Below, piece by piece: positions 24,273-26,492 of a DNA stretch of 26,492 nucleotides (positions are counted from its first letter, which is position 1; every line of letters begins with the position of its first letter). The translations under genes were made by a program, and so were the position numbers. The notes below the pieces were generated by a model. The model ran no database searches. It saw only the letters and a list, made by a program, of their open reading frames with translations, and had not been told where the DNA came from. The stretch is from an uncultured Collinsella sp. (GTDB lineage Bacteria; Actinomycetota; Coriobacteriia; Coriobacteriales; Coriobacteriaceae): positions 1 to 26,492 of the forward strand of contig UQMU01000030.1 of assembly GCA_900542305.1 (NCBI GenBank), in the 5' to 3' direction.

Positions 24273-24970
24273 ATGCCACCCCGGTCTATATGCGCATTCG
24301 ACGCCGCATCGAGGAGCGTATCGAGCGCGGTATATATCCCACGGGTTCCATGATTCCGTCCGAAAAAGACCTCGCCGAGGAATTTGGTACGACACGCTTG
24401 ACCATCCGAAGCGCTGTCGATGAGCTGGTTCGGCGCGGGCAGATTCGCCGTGTTCGGGGAAAAGGTGCCTTTGTGGCGCAGAAAGTACCTGCTTTTTTTG
24501 AACGCACGGGCGGTTTCCGTGAATCGGTCCGTGCTTCGGGCGGCGAGCCGTCCGTCCGTATTCTCGCGCGTTCCAAGCGTTATGCGGGGCCATACTACGC
24601 CGACCTGTTTGGCATCGCCGAGGACGATTTGCTGTATTCGATTCGGCGTTTGAACTGCGTCAACGGCGACCCTGTATCGATTGAGATGGCGTTCATCCCG
24701 TGCCTGCTGTTTCCAACCATCGAAGATATTGACGTGTCGGTCTTCAGTTTGTACGAGACCTATGAGATGCTGGGCCGAAAGCCAGTTATGGCACAGGAAA
24801 AGCTCGACATCGAAGCGCTGGGCGCACGAGATGCCGGCCTGCTTGGACTGGAGCAGGGCGATCTTGCCTTGACGCTGGAGTGCGTAAGCTTCGATGCGGG
24901 CGGCCAAGCGATCGAGTACGTCAAATCGTTTAACCGCGGTGATGCGGGTGGATATACCTATACGTACTAG
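24257..24970 (+). CDS. GntR-family (HutC/UTRA) regulator, second of an overlapping pair
   Basis: 237 residues. The start codon lies 16 bases inside the preceding regulator gene, with AGGTG upstream of it. The winged helix is at about residues 10-75 (IPSEKDLAEEFGTTRLTIRSAV, GKGAFVA) and the UTRA domain at about 85-230 (LLYSIRRLNCVNGDPVSIEMAFIP). It is clearly diverged from its neighbour, so this is not a recent duplication. Translational coupling suggests matched amounts and possibly a heterodimer or two-signal control; this is inference. The likely target is the promoter region at 25027 before the SIS gene. Confidence 0.88.
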   Translation: MAETVDATPVYMRIRRRIEERIERGIYPTGSMIPSEKDLAEEFGTTRLTIRSAVDELVRRGQIRRVRGKGAFVAQKVPAFFERTGGFRESVRASGGEPSVRILARSKRYAGPYYADLFGIAEDDLLYSIRRLNCVNGDPVSIEMAFIPCLLFPTIEDIDVSVFSLYETYEMLGRKPVMAQEKLDIEALGARDAGLLGLEQGDLALTLECVSFDAGGQAIEYVKSFNRGDAGGYTYTY

Positions 24971-25026
24971 CTGGTGTTTTGTGAATAACGCCTGGGAAAC
25001 TAACTAGTTTTGATCGTTGGGTCAGC

Positions 25027-25135
25027 TGTATATACAACCTTACAGGGCCCAAAATCGACCGTTCGCCGAAGGGGATAAATTAATCGACAGAGAGGTATCA
25101 AAAAGCCGTAACCTGTAACTGTGATTGGTATCAAA
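25027..25135 (+). promoter_or_regulatory. GntR-type operator and direct repeats before the SIS gene
   Basis: TGTATATACA (25027-25036) is a perfect dyad of the GT-n-TA-n-AC type used by HutC-subfamily regulators. GGTATCAAA occurs at 25094-25102 and 25127-25135, 33 bp apart, about three helical turns. The second copy is part of the dyad GTATCAAATAC. Together they mark a control region in the 193-bp gap downstream of two GntR genes. Confidence 0.5.
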
Positions 25136-25163
25136 TACTAATGATTTGTAACGAGGTGAGACG

Positions 25164-26279
25164 ATGAAGATGCTCGATTACGTTCAGCTTGCCCATGTGC
25201 GTATGGGGGAGAACCTCGAGCGTTCGTCTGAGCTGGTAGCGCAGCTCGTTGATATTTTCCAGTCCGGTTCTTTTAGCGCACTGCGCATCGTTGCTTCGGG
25301 TTCGTCGCGCCATGCCGCCGATTGCGCCCGCGATTACCTGCAAGATGCGCTGCAGATGCAGGTGTCCGTTGTGACGCCCGAGGCCTTCGTCGATTTTGAA
25401 CACACCTATCCGCAGCATGCGCTCAACATCGCCGTCTCGCAGAGTGGCTATTCGACCAATACGATTGCGGCGCTCGATTACATGCGCGCACACGATATGG
25501 CTGCAGTTGCGCTCACGGCAAACGTCGAGGCACCCATCAAGGAACACGCTGACATCGTTCTTGACTACGGTGTGGGCGTCGAGTCGGTGGACTTTGTAAC
25601 TCTGGGCGTCGAGGTTCTCGTTGAGTATCTGGTGCTCTTTGGTATTTACGGCGGTCAGGCGCGCGGAACGGTTGACGCCAAAGGCGTTGCCCAGCGTCTT
25701 GACGACCTGCGCGAAGCTATCCAGGCCAATGCCGTGATGTGCAAGACCGCCGAGGAATATGTCCAAGACCACATGCTCGAGCTTTCTGAGCACATGCCCG
25801 CCATGGTCGTCGGCAACGGCCCCAACTACGGCGTTGCCGAGGAGGCGGCGCTCAAGCTGAGCGAGACCATCAAGATTCCTGCCATGCATCACGAGGGCGA
25901 GGAGTTCGTTCACGGTCCCGATATGCAGATCGTTCCGGGCTATCTGGTGTTTATCGTCGACGATCCGCAGGGGTCGGAGCGTCTTGCGAATATCGCCGAT
26001 GCGCTATCGAACGTTACGACAAAAACGGTGCTGCTCACGGCCCATCCCAGGGGTAGGGCTCACGAGGTTGCGGTGCCTCAGGTGGCTCCGCTGCTCAGCG
26101 CAATTCCCAATTTGGTGTTCTTCCAGACGATTGCGGCAATGATCGCCGAGCGTCTGAAGTCATGGGACGTGCACCCGTATCTTGATGCCGTCTCCAAGCA
26201 AATGGAGGTCAAGGCAGAGGGCTACGAAGAGTCAGTCAATGCGCTTAAGGCCAAAGCGGCCGAGTGTTACGGAATGTAA
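25164..26279 (+). CDS. Double-SIS-domain sugar-phosphate isomerase/deglycase
   Basis: 371 residues; the ATG at 25164 has GAGGTGAG upstream. Two SIS domains at about residues 35-165 (IVASGSSRHAADCA, AVSQSGYSTNT) and 200-345 (VVGNGPNYGVAEEAALKLSET, then HHEGEEFVHGP with E247 and H250). This two-SIS plan is shared by the GlmS isomerase half and by AgaS, FrlB and GfrF enzymes acting on amino-sugar or Amadori-product phosphates. With no glutaminase domain, GlmS itself is excluded. Given a second SIS-like gene directly downstream, a fructoselysine/glucoselysine-6-phosphate deglycase or amino-sugar enzyme is most likely. The substrate cannot be read. Confidence 0.82.
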   Translation: MKMLDYVQLAHVRMGENLERSSELVAQLVDIFQSGSFSALRIVASGSSRHAADCARDYLQDALQMQVSVVTPEAFVDFEHTYPQHALNIAVSQSGYSTNTIAALDYMRAHDMAAVALTANVEAPIKEHADIVLDYGVGVESVDFVTLGVEVLVEYLVLFGIYGGQARGTVDAKGVAQRLDDLREAIQANAVMCKTAEEYVQDHMLELSEHMPAMVVGNGPNYGVAEEAALKLSETIKIPAMHHEGEEFVHGPDMQIVPGYLVFIVDDPQGSERLANIADALSNVTTKTVLLTAHPRGRAHEVAVPQVAPLLSAIPNLVFFQTIAAMIAERLKSWDVHPYLDAVSKQMEVKAEGYEESVNALKAKAAECYGM

Positions 26280-26340
26280 GCGGGTTTTGATGCCCGTTGG
26301 CATGGGGGATGTGGAAACAACCCCAGAAAGGAGAGACAAA

Positions 26341-26492
26341 TGAAGGAAACCGAGAAGATCGAGATCATGCATTTCGACCAGGAGGGCTATCTCGAGGACG
26401 GCAAGGCGCTCTACGAGACCGGCAAGAAGATGACCGCGCTCGCCGACAAGGTCGCCGACGAGGGCTACGACGCCGTGTTCCTGATGGGCGTC
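26341..26492 (+). CDS. Second SIS-like sugar-phosphate enzyme (partial, runs off the window)
   Basis: The first 50 residues only. The ATG at 26341 has AAAGGAGAG 6 bases upstream. FDQEGYLEDGKALYETGKKM followed by AVFLMGV has the N-terminal helix-plus-first-strand pattern of GfrE/FrlB-type deglycases, in which the GG of the SIS phosphate loop would come next, beyond the window. It sits 61 bp after the preceding SIS gene and is almost certainly in the same operon. Confidence 0.65.

Noticed and set aside
25164..26279. GlmS (glucosamine-6-phosphate synthase)
   Set aside because: No N-terminal glutaminase domain with catalytic cysteine is present; only the two SIS domains are.

Overview
The window looks like chromosomal DNA from a Collinsella-type gut actinobacterium (class Coriobacteriia). 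This is inferred from the high GC content, from Tat-dependent lipoproteins, from a carbohydrate-centred gene set (ABC sugar importer, glycogen/maltodextrin phosphorylase, 4-alpha-glucanotransferase, PTS, many GntR/LacI regulators), and from protein sequences that resemble that group. No rRNA is present to confirm it. All gene names come from reading motifs; no database search was possible.

Layout. 158-2332 (+): an orphan protein with a JetD/DUF2220-like TOPRIM C-terminus behind a long, disordered, charged linker. 2333-2964: a gene-poor stretch full of palindromes and a tRNA-Gln(UUG) on the minus strand. 2965-7598 (minus): a CwlM-like peptidoglycan-binding protein, a polyprenyl diphosphate synthase, and a PTS EIIC-EIIB protein fused to a complete HAD phosphatase. 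7828-8547 (+): a divergent TreR-like GntR regulator. 8854-13219 (+): a four-gene sugar ABC importer (Tat lipoprotein, two permeases, ATPase). 13220-13676: an intergenic region with terminators and a three-unit inverted-repeat array. 13677-18860 (minus): glgP, malQ and galE, each with its own terminator. 19127-20332 (+): a Tat-exported coiled-coil CHAP/NlpC-like wall hydrolase. 20555-21517 (minus): murB. 21701-22729 (+): a LacI regulator. 22978-26492 (+): a small hypothetical protein, two overlapping GntR/UTRA regulators, a double-SIS sugar-phosphate enzyme, and the start of a second SIS-like gene cut by the window edge.

How the genes may work together. The centre handles alpha-glucans: the ABC importer (substrate inferred), MalQ and GlgP would convert maltodextrins to glucose-1-phosphate and glucose, and the PTS-HAD fusion could import a glucoside and dephosphorylate it. 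Similar TTGTTTAAAC-type dyads lie upstream of the PTS, its GntR regulator, the ABC operon and malQ, which suggests one shared regulon. The right end looks like a separate amino-sugar or Amadori-product (fructoselysine/glucoselysine-type) locus with its own regulators.

The most unusual non-coding signal is a pair of about 136-bp elements (2340-2476 and 20341-20476). They share a 69-70-nt core, but each core is enclosed by perfect 33-34-bp inverted arms whose sequence differs completely between the two loci. Both begin 8 bases after a stop codon. Two further long hairpins and a tRNA-derived inverted repeat show that the intergenic space here is rich in large palindromes.
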